A stretch of DNA of 64,000 nt from contig OY969794.1 of the NCBI GenBank assembly GCA_963703175.1, positions 620,001 to 684,000 on the forward strand. The letters run 5' to 3'. The notes under the pieces were generated by a model. That model searched no databases and was not told the origin of the DNA. It was given only the letters and a program-made list of their open reading frames with translations. The translations under genes were made by a program, and so were the position numbers. Below are positions 44,035-53,536 of this stretch, in pieces. Source of the DNA: VRUE01 sp963703175. GTDB lineage: Bacteria > Actinomycetota > Thermoleophilia > Solirubrobacterales > 70-9. The number at the start of each line of letters is the position of its first letter. The first letter of the stretch is position 1.

Positions 44035-45741
44035 CTACGTCTCTTGGTAAAGCGGCCCGTCGCCGCCCTCGGGCAGCGTGAGGCGCCCACCCTTGGCGGT
44101 GATCGCCCCGCACTGCACGCAGTTGGAAGCGGTGACGTGGACGTCCACTTCGGCGGCGCCGTTCTCGAGCTGCTCGTCAGGGATCTCGTAGACCTGGGCG
44201 GGGCACATCGAGACCCAGGTCTGGGCGATCTCGCGCGGCACCTTGGTCTGGATGCGGACGTGGTTGGGAGCGTCGTCGCGGGTGGCGTTGCCGGAGAGGA
44301 AGACCGAGTCGAGCTTGTTAAAGGTCAGCTCGTTGTCGGGCTTGGGGTATCTGTCGGCCGCCTTGCCGATGTGCATTGCCGGCTCGGCGTTGTCCTCGAC
44401 CTTCATATGGCCGGGCGGAAAGTTGCCTTTGCTCGCCACGAGCATGTTGGCGACGATGCCGCCGCGGATCAGCCCCTTCGTCAGCGGCTGCTTCATGTTG
44501 CGCGACTTGTAGAGGTCCTTCTCGATCACCGAGTTACGGATCTTCTCGTCGTAAGAGGAAAAGTTGACCGAGTCGATGTCCTGCTTCAGCGACTCGACGA
44601 TCGCTTCCGCCGCGTACATCCCGGCGTGCATCGCGTAATGGACGCCAGCGAGTTCGGCGATGTTGACCATCCCGGCGGCATCGCCGGCGACCAGCATGCC
44701 GGGCACCGAGAAGCGCTTGGGGAGCGACCAGTAGCCGCCCGAGGGGATCGTCTTTGCGCCCCAGCCGACGCGTTTGCCGCCCTCGATGATCTTCTTGATG
44801 AAGGGGTGGCTCTTGAACCGCTGCAGCTCGTCATGGACGCTGAAGGTGGCATCGGTGTAGTCAAGCCCAACGACGAGACCAAAGCAGACCTTGTCCTCGC
44901 CCATCGGGTAGATGAAGCTGCCGCCCGCCTCCTTGTATTTGGCGCCCCAGCGCAGCGGCCAGCCGAGCGTATGGATCACCCGGTCGAGCGGCTTCGGCAC
45001 CTCCCAGATCTCCTTCACCCCGAGCTCCCAGGCCTGCGGATCGGAGCCGTGCATGTCGAAGTAGTCGAAGGCGGAGTAGGTGAGGTGGCCGATCGTGCCC
45101 TCAGCGAGGACGGTCGCCTTGGCCACCACGTCGGAGCCGGGCTCGAAGTTGCCGAGCTCCTCGCCGTCCTTGCCGCGGCCGCGGTCGCCGGAGCGCACGC
45201 CCCTGACGATCCGGCCCTCGACCAGCAGCTTGGTCGCGGCGGTCTCGGCAAGGATGTAGACGCCGGCTTCTTCGGCTTTCTCAGCGAGGAAGCGGCCCAG
45301 TTTCGAGACCGACATCGTGTAGGTGCCCTCTTTGCGGAAGTTGGGCGGCGGCGGCTTGATTGGGATCGCCGCCTTCGAGGTGAGGAAGTAGGTCGCGTCC
45401 TTGGTCACCTCCTGGTAGACCGACGGCCAGTCGCCCGGGTCCACGTCCGGGAACAGCCGCGTCATCGCCGAGGGATCGACGTTGGCACCGGAGAGCAGAT
45501 GGGCGCCCGACACTTTGCCCTTCTCGACCACCGCGACCGGGACTTCGCCCAGCTTCTCGGTCAGCTCCGGCTCATCCTCGAGCAGCTGCATGATCTTGTT
45601 GGCGCAGGCCAGGCCCGCTGGCCCACCGCCGACGATCGCGACCCCAACCTCGATCCGGTCGTCGACCGGATCGGTCGGCGGGCCGATCACATCGGTGGAA
45701 TCAAACGGGGGCGGGTAGTCGATCGGCTTTACGGCGGGCAT
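44035..45741 (-). CDS. electron transfer flavoprotein-ubiquinone oxidoreductase (ETF-QO), variant iron-sulfur site
   Basis: It passes electrons from reduced ETF to the membrane quinone pool. The 568-residue protein has the FAD motif VAIVGGGPAGLACANKI and GDAAGMVNIAELAGVHYAMHAGMYAAE near the second FAD segment. The C-terminal ferredoxin-like domain has CPAQVYE and NCVQCGAI. Known ETF-QO has a fourth ligand at the Ile (CxxCxxC), so one cluster cysteine is missing here while PEGGDGPLY is kept. Encoded 33 bp after etfA, completing the etfB-etfA-ETF-QO operon. Confidence 0.9.
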   Translation of the reverse strand: MPAVKPIDYPPPFDSTDVIGPPTDPVDDRIEVGVAIVGGGPAGLACANKIMQLLEDEPELTEKLGEVPVAVVEKGKVSGAHLLSGANVDPSAMTRLFPDVDPGDWPSVYQEVTKDATYFLTSKAAIPIKPPPPNFRKEGTYTMSVSKLGRFLAEKAEEAGVYILAETAATKLLVEGRIVRGVRSGDRGRGKDGEELGNFEPGSDVVAKATVLAEGTIGHLTYSAFDYFDMHGSDPQAWELGVKEIWEVPKPLDRVIHTLGWPLRWGAKYKEAGGSFIYPMGEDKVCFGLVVGLDYTDATFSVHDELQRFKSHPFIKKIIEGGKRVGWGAKTIPSGGYWSLPKRFSVPGMLVAGDAAGMVNIAELAGVHYAMHAGMYAAEAIVESLKQDIDSVNFSSYDEKIRNSVIEKDLYKSRNMKQPLTKGLIRGGIVANMLVASKGNFPPGHMKVEDNAEPAMHIGKAADRYPKPDNELTFNKLDSVFLSGNATRDDAPNHVRIQTKVPREIAQTWVSMCPAQVYEIPDEQLENGAAEVDVHVTASNCVQCGAITAKGGRLTLPEGGDGPLYQET

Positions 45742-45774
45742 CGCTTGCTCCTTTGCGACGACTGAGCTCTTCGC

Positions 45775-46749
45775 TCAGCCGCCCTTCTTGGCCTTGATGG
45801 CTTCCGTGAGCTTGGGGACGATCTTGTGCAGATCGCCGACCACGCCGAGGTCTGAGAACTCGAAAATCGGCGCGTTCTGGTCCTTGTTGATCGCGAGGAT
45901 GTTCTCCGAGCTCTGCATCCCGACCTTGTGCTGGATCGCGCCGGAGATACCGGCGGCCAGGTAGAGCTTCGGTGCGACGGTCTTTCCGGTCTGGCCGATT
46001 TGGGCCGCGTAGGGGTACCAGCCGGCGTCGACCACGGCACGGGTGGCGGCAACCGCCCCGCCCATCGCCTCGGCCAGTTCCTCGCACTGCTTGAAGCCCT
46101 CCGCAGCACCGAGCCCGCGACCACCGCCGACGAGGATGTCGGCGTCCTCGATGTTGACGTCGGCGCCGCGCTGCTCGCCGCGCTGGACCAGTTTCGCCTT
46201 GGTCGACCAGGCCGAGAGCTCGACATCGACGTCGACGACCTCGGCGCTGCCACCGCTCTCCTTGGCGTCGAAGGCGTTGAGGCGGCCGATGATGATCCCC
46301 GGCTCGCTGACATAACCGACGTCGGCGATCTGGGAGTCCTGCAGGATTGGGCGCTCGACGACGAGCTTGCCGTCCTGCACTTTGACCTGCGTCACCTCCA
46401 TCGTCACACCCGCGTTGAGGCGGGCGGTCAGACCGGCGCCGATCTCGAAGCCGAGCAGGCCGCCGCCGAACAGCGCGTAGCCGAAGCCCTCGTCCGAGAT
46501 GACCTTGGCCATCGCGTCGACGATCGGCTGGGCCAGGCCCTCGGGCACGCTCTTGGCCCGGTAGACCTTCGCCGCGCCCCAGTTGCCGAGCGAGGCGCAG
46601 GCGTCGTCGGCGACCTCGCCGACGACCAGCGCAGCGGCCTCGCCGCCGATTTCGCCGGCCAGCTTGGCCGCCTCGGAGATCGCCCCGAGCGAGTTTTTGT
46701 TGAAGTTGCCCTCATCGTCGTGGAGGGCGTAGACCAGAATGCCTGCCAT
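45775..46749 (-). CDS. etfA: electron transfer flavoprotein alpha subunit
   Basis: The 324-residue FAD-binding subunit accepts electrons from acyl-CoA dehydrogenases. The C-terminal FAD domain is typical (GRGLGAAEGFKQCEELAEAMGGAVAATRAVVDAG, QIGQTGKTVAPKLYLAAGISGAIQH, INKDQNAPIFEFSDLGVVGD). It directly abuts etfB and is followed by ETF-QO. Confidence 0.96.
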   Translation of the reverse strand: MAGILVYALHDDEGNFNKNSLGAISEAAKLAGEIGGEAAALVVGEVADDACASLGNWGAAKVYRAKSVPEGLAQPIVDAMAKVISDEGFGYALFGGGLLGFEIGAGLTARLNAGVTMEVTQVKVQDGKLVVERPILQDSQIADVGYVSEPGIIIGRLNAFDAKESGGSAEVVDVDVELSAWSTKAKLVQRGEQRGADVNIEDADILVGGGRGLGAAEGFKQCEELAEAMGGAVAATRAVVDAGWYPYAAQIGQTGKTVAPKLYLAAGISGAIQHKVGMQSSENILAINKDQNAPIFEFSDLGVVGDLHKIVPKLTEAIKAKKGG

Positions 46750-47541
46750 CTAGATCAGCTTCCTCTCGTCGAGCCAAGCGACGATCTTTTCGACCGTCTC
46801 GTTGGTGTCCTCGTCCTCGATGATTTCGCCGGCTTCCTTGGGAGGCGGCGGGTTGAGCGCGAGGACCGTCGTCTTGGAGCCGCTCTCGCCGACCATGCCG
46901 GCTTCGATGCCGACGTCGCCGGTGGCCTTGCCGTCGAGCGGTTTTTTCTTCGCCCCCATGATCGCTTTCAGGCTCGGGTAGCGGGGCTCGTTGATCGCGT
47001 CGCCGACGCTGATCACGGCGGGCAACTCCACCTCGACCGTGTCGTAGCCGTACTCGGCCTGGCGCTCACAACGCAGCTTGCCGTCGGTGACGTCGATCTT
47101 GATCACCTGGGTCAGCGAAGGCATCTTCAGGTGGTCGGCGACAACGGCGCCGATCGTGTAGCACTCGCCATCATCGGACTGCTGGCCAAGCAGGACCAAG
47201 TCCGGGCTCTCGGACTCGAGCACCTTGGCCAGCGAGTAGCCGGTGGCGCAGACGTCGGAGCCCGACAGCGCCTCGTCAGAGAGGTGCACCGAGCGGTCGG
47301 CGCCGAGCGCCACCGCCTTGTGCAGCGCGCGGACGGCGGAGTCGGGGCCCATCGTCACTGCGATGACCTCCTCGACCGGGATCGCGCCACCCTCCTTGAT
47401 CTGCATGGCGGCCTCAATTGCATGGGTATCGAAGGGGTTGAGGTTTTTCTCGCCGCTACGGTCCAAACGCATCGTCGTGGAGTCGATGCGCTTCTGGACG
47501 GCGGCGTCCGGAACCTCCTTGACCAGGACGCAGATCTTCAA
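46750..47541 (-). CDS. etfB: electron transfer flavoprotein beta subunit
   Basis: The 263-residue AMP-binding partner of EtfA. It begins MKICVLVKEVPDAA and contains the ETF signature region LLGQQSDDGECYTIGAVVADHL and VISVGDAINEPRYPSLKAIMGAKKKP. It is the first gene of the etf operon, behind a TetR-like operator and a -10 box. Confidence 0.96.
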   Translation of the reverse strand: MKICVLVKEVPDAAVQKRIDSTTMRLDRSGEKNLNPFDTHAIEAAMQIKEGGAIPVEEVIAVTMGPDSAVRALHKAVALGADRSVHLSDEALSGSDVCATGYSLAKVLESESPDLVLLGQQSDDGECYTIGAVVADHLKMPSLTQVIKIDVTDGKLRCERQAEYGYDTVEVELPAVISVGDAINEPRYPSLKAIMGAKKKPLDGKATGDVGIEAGMVGESGSKTTVLALNPPPPKEAGEIIEDEDTNETVEKIVAWLDERKLI

Positions 47542-47573
47542 CTTTCAAGCCTCCTTGGCTGTTGCTTCAGCTG

Positions 47574-47603
47574 TTGACTGACCAGTCAATCAGTCTATCT
47601 ATA
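47574..47603 (-). promoter_or_regulatory. etf operon promoter with TetR-type operator
   Basis: On the minus strand TATAGA (47598-47603) is a plausible -10 box about 56 bp upstream of etfB. Just downstream, TTGACTG-AC-CAGTCAA (47574-47589) is a perfect 7-bp inverted repeat of the kind bound by TetR-family acyl-CoA regulators. A bound repressor there would block initiation. The rest of the gap to 47669 shows nothing coding. Confidence 0.45.
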
Positions 47604-47669
47604 CACCAGGACGTGTGCTATTCGGCGTGACCTGTATCACGCTCTGGATAGCCGAAAACCGGCCATCCA

Positions 47670-48098
47670 TCAAGCTTCTTCCCGCTCGTGGCGCGCTTCG
47701 GCGCCACTGCGGATGAAATCGACGATCTCGTCGGTGCCCGAGCCAGGCGTAAAGACAGCCGCGACTCCAAGCTCCTTGAGCTCAGGGATGTCATCGGCCG
47801 GGATCGTCCCCCCCACCGTGACCAGGACGTCGTCGACACCCTGCGCCTTGAGCAGCTCGACCACCCGCGGCACCAGCGTCATGTGGGCGCCGGAGAGGAT
47901 CGAGAGGCCGACCGCGTCGGCGTCCTCTTGAATCACCGTCTCGGCGATTTGCTCCGGCGTCTGGTGCAAGCCGGTGTAGATCACCTCCATGCCCGCGTCG
48001 CGCAGTGCCCGGGCGATGATCTTGGCGCCGCGGTCGTGCCCATCCAAGCCAGGCTTGGCGACGACGACGCGGATCTTGCGGGCGGTTGCTGCCTCCAT
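47670..48098 (-). CDS. acyl-CoA mutase small subunit, cobalamin-binding domain
   Basis: The 142-residue stand-alone B12 domain has the DxHxxG motif (KPGLDGHDRGAKIIARAL) that supplies the lower cobalt ligand, plus SILSGAHMTLVPRVVELL and VTVGGTIPADD. Together with the large subunit at 48133 it forms a split methylmalonyl-CoA or isobutyryl-CoA type mutase. The genes are 34 bp apart and presumably co-transcribed. Confidence 0.92.
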   Translation of the reverse strand: MEAATARKIRVVVAKPGLDGHDRGAKIIARALRDAGMEVIYTGLHQTPEQIAETVIQEDADAVGLSILSGAHMTLVPRVVELLKAQGVDDVLVTVGGTIPADDIPELKELGVAAVFTPGSGTDEIVDFIRSGAEARHEREEA

Positions 48099-48132
48099 GC
48101 GGCCGGGAACACTAGACGACGACGGAGGTCCG

Positions 48133-49752
48133 TTAGAAGACCGGCGACTCCGTATACGTGCCGAAGACCTCCTGCAGGGCGGAAATCATCTCGCCCTCGG
48201 TAGCGCGGGCGCGGGCGGCTTCGATGATCGGCGGCATAAGGTTGGCGTCGGTCGTGGCGGCGCGCTTGAGCTCGGCGAGGGCCGACTCGGCTGCCGCACC
48301 GTCGCGTTTGGCGCGGGTCGCCGTCAGGCGATCGGTCTGCTTGCGTTCCAGCGCTGGGTCGATGCGCAGGATCGGGGTCTGGTCTTCGTCCTCTTGGACG
48401 AAGTCATTGACCCCGACGACGATCCGTTTGCGCTCGTCGACCTCGCGCTGGTAGGTGAAGGCAGCGTCGGCGATCTCGCGCTGGGGGAAGTTGCGGCGGA
48501 TCGCCTCGACCATCCCGCCCAGCTCGTCGATCCGGGCGAAGTACTCATACGCGGCACGCTCCATCTCGTCGGTCAGCTTCTCGACGAACCAGGAGCCGCC
48601 GAGCGGGTCGGCCGTGTTGGCGACGCCCGACTCGAAGGCGATCACCTGCTGGGTGCGCAGCGCCACCCGCACGGCCTCCTCGGTCGGCAGCGCCAGCGCC
48701 TCGTCGAAGGAGTTGGTGTGTAGCGACTGGGTGCCACCGAGCACCGCCGCCAGCGCCTCAATTGAGGTACGGACAACGTTGTTAAGCGGCTGCTGGGCGG
48801 TCAGGGAAACGCCCGCGGTCTGCGCGTGGAAGCGCAGCCGCATCGACTCCTCGCGCTTGGCGCCGTAGGTGTCGCGCATCTCGCGCGCCCAGATCCGCCG
48901 CGCCGCCCGGTACTTGGCGATCTCCTCGAAGAAGTCGACGTGGGCGTTGAAGAAGAAGGAGAGCCGGGGGGCGAAGTCGTCGACGTCGAGACCACGCTCG
49001 ATTGCTCGCTCGACGTAGGTGAAGCCATCCTTGAGCGTGAAGGCGAGCTCCTGCTGGGCGGTCGAGCCGGCCTCGCGGATGTGGTAGCCGGAGATCGAGA
49101 CTGGGTGCCAACGCGGCATGTTCTCCGTGCACCACTCGATCATGTCGGTGACCAGGCGCATCGCCGGCTCGATCGGGAAGCACCACTCTTTCTGGGCGAT
49201 GTACTCCTTGAGGATGTCGGTCTGGATCGTGCCGCCGAGCTTGTCCGCCGGCACTCCTTGCTGCTCGCCGACGAGAACGTAGAAGGCGAGCAGGATCGCC
49301 GCCGGCGCGTTGATCGTCATTGAGGTGGTAACGCCGCCGAGCGGGATCCCGTCGAAGAGCTGTTCCATGTCGTCGAGGCTGTCGACGGCGACGCCCTCGC
49401 GGCCGACCTCGCCAAGGCTGCGCTCGTGGTCGGAGTCGTAGCCCATCAGAGTGGGCATGTCAAAAGCGGTCGAGAGCCCGGTCTGGCCGTGGTCGAGCAG
49501 GTAGTGGAAGCGCTCGTTGGTCTCCTCGACCGTGCCGAAGCCGGCGAACTGGCGCATCGTCCACAGCTTGCCCCGGTGCATCGACTCGTACGGGCCGCGG
49601 GTGAACGGGTATTCGCCCGGGCGACCGATCGACTCCTCGGGGTCCGCGGGCGCAAGCTCGGGGCCGTAGAGCGGCGCGATCGGGTGCCCCGACATCGTCG
49701 TGCGCTCAACCTCCCGCTCTTCCAGCGGCTTCTGCTTGGGCTCAGTCGCCAT
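48133..49752 (-). CDS. acyl-CoA mutase large subunit (methylmalonyl-CoA mutase family)
   Basis: The 539-residue TIM-barrel subunit does the radical carbon-skeleton rearrangement. Conserved blocks are LWTMRQFAGFGTVEETNERFHYLL, LSTAFDMPTLMGYDSDH, SMTINAPAAILLAFY and VSISGYHIREAGSTAQQELAFTL. The position that is Tyr in methylmalonyl-CoA mutase (RQYAGF) is Phe here, as in isobutyryl-CoA mutase, while the Arg in EPAMRLVTD is retained. The substrate is therefore uncertain. A chaperone GTPase for such mutases (MeaB) is encoded at 59054. Confidence 0.9.
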   Translation of the reverse strand: MATEPKQKPLEEREVERTTMSGHPIAPLYGPELAPADPEESIGRPGEYPFTRGPYESMHRGKLWTMRQFAGFGTVEETNERFHYLLDHGQTGLSTAFDMPTLMGYDSDHERSLGEVGREGVAVDSLDDMEQLFDGIPLGGVTTSMTINAPAAILLAFYVLVGEQQGVPADKLGGTIQTDILKEYIAQKEWCFPIEPAMRLVTDMIEWCTENMPRWHPVSISGYHIREAGSTAQQELAFTLKDGFTYVERAIERGLDVDDFAPRLSFFFNAHVDFFEEIAKYRAARRIWAREMRDTYGAKREESMRLRFHAQTAGVSLTAQQPLNNVVRTSIEALAAVLGGTQSLHTNSFDEALALPTEEAVRVALRTQQVIAFESGVANTADPLGGSWFVEKLTDEMERAAYEYFARIDELGGMVEAIRRNFPQREIADAAFTYQREVDERKRIVVGVNDFVQEDEDQTPILRIDPALERKQTDRLTATRAKRDGAAAESALAELKRAATTDANLMPPIIEAARARATEGEMISALQEVFGTYTESPVF

Positions 49753-49795
49753 GCCAACAGTCTAGGCGCGACGGCCGTAAACCAAGCAGGTCGGG

Positions 49796-49873
49796 GGACG
49801 CAGGGAGTGAGGTGAGGGGAGCGCACTGTTAGTGCGTGACCCGATCCGAACGACTGAGGACCCCAAGATGCGC
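49796..49873 (-). repeat. family E extragenic repeat, copy 1 (after thiolase)
   Basis: About 78 bp resembling the repeat at 63378. Shared blocks are GACGCAGGGAG at one end and GA(C/T)GAGGAC-CC-AGATGCGC-like sequence at the other. Both copies have a central 6-bp hairpin with a 3-nt loop, here CGCACT with AGTGCG. It starts 18 bp after the thiolase stop on the minus strand. Confidence 0.6.
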
Positions 49874-49891
49874 CGGTTTGCAGCGGCCGCG

Positions 49892-51076
<1,185 letters not shown>

Positions 51077-51169
51077 CTGGCGGCCTTTCTACGTCGGTTT
51101 ATGCCGGGTCTCGGCTCGGATGGGCCGCAAGGCCCTGTCAGGAACGATAGCGGGCGACCCACTCAAGTT

Positions 51170-51208
51170 GTGGTTCCTTAGTCACGTAATAGGTGATTAA
51201 GGAACCAC
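51170..51208. promoter_or_regulatory. 16-bp palindrome in the thiolase/pepA divergent gap
   Basis: GTGGTTCCTTAGTCAC (51170-51185) pairs with 51193-51208 with one mismatch and a 7-nt centre. It sits 28 bp before the pepA start and 94 bp from the thiolase start. It could be an operator or part of a promoter. The 10-mer GGTTCCTTAG also occurs at 38704 beside a terminator. Confidence 0.5.
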
Positions 51209-51235
51209 GCGATGGGAGTTCATAGACTCGGCGCC

Positions 51236-52672
51236 ATGAGAGTTGAAGTCAGCCAGGTTCAGCCCACTGAAGTAAGCGCCGATCTGCTCGTCGTTGGCCT
51301 CTACGAGGGCGATGAGCTGCCCGCGGAGTTCGCGGGGGCGCCTGGCGGTTCAGACGCCAAGGGCGGGTTCCAAAAGTTGGCCCTGCTGCGTCCGGAGCGC
51401 CCGAATCGGGTCCTCGCCGTCGGCCTTGGCAAGCGCGAGCAAGCCGACGTGGAGCGCATCCGCCTGGCCGCCGCCGTTGCAGCAAAAGAGGCCGCCAAGC
51501 TGGAGTCCACCTCGCTCGCCTGGTTGCTGCCCGAGTCGGATGACAACGGGGCAACTGCCGGGGCACTGGTTACTGGCACGATCCTCGCCGCCTACCGCTT
51601 CGACCGCTTTCAGAGCAGCGATCCGAATGACCCTCCCCCAGCTCGGATCGAGTCGCTGACCCTGCTGGCTGCGGAAGGTGTGGCCGAGGCGGCCGAGGCT
51701 GCCCGCATCTGTGCCGAGGCGCAGAACCGCGCCCGCGACCTGCAGAGCCTGCCCTCCAATGTCGCCACCCCCTCCTTCCTCGGTCGCCGGGCACGTGAGA
51801 TCGCCTCCCGCCACGAGGGGGTCAGCGCCGAAGTGCTCGGTCGCGACGAGATCGCCGCCAAGGAAATGGGTGGCTTGGTTGCAGTCAGCCAAGGCACCGA
51901 GGAGGAGCCGAAATTAATTGTGCTCCGCTACGAGGGCGGCGGCTCCGGGCCCACCCTGGGCTTCGTCGGCAAGGGCGTCACCTTCGATACCGGGGGAATC
52001 TCGCTGAAGCCCTCGGCCTCGATGCACGAGATGAAGATGGACATGTCCGGCGCCGCCGCGGTACTGGAGGCGGTCGGCGCGATCGCCGAGCTGGCACTCC
52101 CACTGAACCTGATCGCGGTCGTGCCCTCAACCGAGAACATGCCGTCGGGGACCGCGATCAAGCCCGGCGACATCATCACCCAGTACAACGGCAAGACGGT
52201 CGAGGTCAACAACACCGACGCCGAGGGCCGCTTGATCCTCGCCGACGCCCTCGCCTATGCGGTCGAGCTGGGCGCCGAGCGGATCGTCGACCTGGCGACG
52301 CTGACCGGCGCCGTGCTAGTCGCCCTCGGCTCGACCTATGCCGCAGTGATCTCCAACGACGACGACCTTGCCTCCGAGGTGGAGCAGGCTGGCAAGACGA
52401 GCGGCGAGCTGGTCTGGCGCCTACCCCTCCACCCCGAGTACAAGCAGCTGACCAAGGGCACCGTCGCCGACCTCACCAACGCCTCAGCAAAGCGCAAGGC
52501 GGGCACGATCTACGCCGGCTCCTTCCTCGAGGAGTTCGTCGGCGACACGCCGTGGGCCCATGTCGACATCGCCGGTACCGCCTGGGACGTCGGTCGCCCC
52601 TACACCGGCAACGACGCCAGCGGCTTCGGCGTCAGGCTGCTGGTAGAGCTCGCCAGCCAGCGTTCCACCTAG
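51236..52672 (+). CDS. pepA: leucyl aminopeptidase (M17)
   Basis: The 478-residue cytosolic di-zinc aminopeptidase. The catalytic domain has GKGVTFDTGGISLKPSASMHEMKMDMSG (Lys and Asp ligands), the signature NTDAEGRLILADAL, and AGSFLEEFVGDTPWAHVDIAGTA near the end. I prefer the ATG at 51236 (MRVEVSQVQP) to one eight codons earlier at 51212. It works in protein turnover and has no clear link to its neighbours. Confidence 0.95.
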   Translation: MRVEVSQVQPTEVSADLLVVGLYEGDELPAEFAGAPGGSDAKGGFQKLALLRPERPNRVLAVGLGKREQADVERIRLAAAVAAKEAAKLESTSLAWLLPESDDNGATAGALVTGTILAAYRFDRFQSSDPNDPPPARIESLTLLAAEGVAEAAEAARICAEAQNRARDLQSLPSNVATPSFLGRRAREIASRHEGVSAEVLGRDEIAAKEMGGLVAVSQGTEEEPKLIVLRYEGGGSGPTLGFVGKGVTFDTGGISLKPSASMHEMKMDMSGAAAVLEAVGAIAELALPLNLIAVVPSTENMPSGTAIKPGDIITQYNGKTVEVNNTDAEGRLILADALAYAVELGAERIVDLATLTGAVLVALGSTYAAVISNDDDLASEVEQAGKTSGELVWRLPLHPEYKQLTKGTVADLTNASAKRKAGTIYAGSFLEEFVGDTPWAHVDIAGTAWDVGRPYTGNDASGFGVRLLVELASQRST

Positions 52673-52684
52673 ACGTCTTAGCGG

Positions 52685-53287
52685 TCAGAGCTCGAGGATC
52701 ATGCAAGTGGCGACACCGTGGGCCAGGAGCTTGCCGGTGTCGGCCGCGGTCAAATTGGCCTCGGCGGTGGCCTGTTTGCGGCCGCGGTAGAGGACGTTGG
52801 CCTCGCAGAGGATACGGCCGGTGTCGCGGGTGATCGGCCGCACGTACTTGGCCTCTAAGCCGAGCGAGGTGTAGGCGACTCCGGCCGGCAGCGTCGTGTG
52901 CACGGCGCAGCCAAGAGCCGAGTCAAGCAGCGTGGCCGCGTACCCGCCGTGGACAACGCCGATTGGGTTGTAGTGCTCCTCACCGGGATCGCCGGCAAAG
53001 ACCGCCCGCCCCTCACCCAGTTCGATTGGCCCCATGCGAAGGGTCACAGCGATTGGTGGCGGAGGCAGCTCGCCGGCGACGATCGCTTCCATGTACTCCA
53101 TACCGGTCATCGTCGCCCCGGCGGCCGCGGTCGGAACGGGGTCCTGCCAGACCAGGGTGCGCGTGCGAGTCGTCTCCGGACTGGACTCAGCAAACAGTTC
53201 AGCTGCCTCGACCGCCGTGCCCCCGTTACGGGCAGCCGTGGCGATCTTGGCAGTGACGTCGTTGTCGGAGGTCTTGACCTCGCTCAC
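52685..53287 (-). CDS. PaaI-family hotdog thioesterase
   Basis: The 200-residue protein has a hotdog fold with the thioesterase loop EEHYNPIGVVHGGYAATLLDSALG and the helix-strand GLEAKYVRPITRDTG. These enzymes hydrolyse acyl- or aryl-CoA thioesters. The GTG start at 53287 gives an N-terminal tail longer than PaaI itself, but it contains a conserved-looking WQDPVPTAAAG segment, so I keep it. A 9-bp hairpin (CGGCCAGCC with GGCTGGCCG) sits directly upstream of the start. Divergent from the HxlR regulator. Confidence 0.88.
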   Translation of the reverse strand: MSEVKTSDNDVTAKIATAARNGGTAVEAAELFAESSPETTRTRTLVWQDPVPTAAAGATMTGMEYMEAIVAGELPPPPIAVTLRMGPIELGEGRAVFAGDPGEEHYNPIGVVHGGYAATLLDSALGCAVHTTLPAGVAYTSLGLEAKYVRPITRDTGRILCEANVLYRGRKQATAEANLTAADTGKLLAHGVATCMILEL

Positions 53288-53454
53288 CGGCCAGCCCCGT
53301 GAACGACCTGGCTGGCCGCTCTACCGGCCCGGCGGCTCGCTGGATAGTGAAGGTCGGCGGCGATCTCGGCCTGGCTGATCGAGATCCGCGGAGCCCTCCG
53401 CCTCTGGTTTCTGTGCCTTGAAATCAGCCTCATCTTGCGCCTCCAATCGGCGAT

Positions 53455-53515
53455 GGTTGCTTGAAGCAACCGTTGATTGGGAACACCCTAGCCGACTCAG
53501 TTGCTTCACGCAACC
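53455..53515. promoter_or_regulatory. two operator-like palindromes upstream of the HxlR gene
   Basis: GGTTGCTTGAAGCAACC (53455-53471) and AGTTGCTTCACGCAACC (53499-53515) share the pattern GTTGCTT-x-A-x-GCAAC. Their centres are 44 bp apart, about four helical turns, which would allow cooperative dimers on one DNA face. They lie between the divergent thioesterase and HxlR genes. The remainder of the 249-bp gap shows only the hairpin at 53288. Confidence 0.55.
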
Positions 53516-53536
53516 TTGTGTGCCAAGATCACCTTC

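Noticed and set aside
44044..45765. 573-codon open frame antisense to ETF-QO
   Set aside because: It mirrors the codon structure of the ETF-QO gene, has no family features and is rich in Arg/Val/Asp/His as expected of a high-GC antisense frame. Similar long shadow frames occur opposite etfAB, ahcY and the IS110 recombinase.
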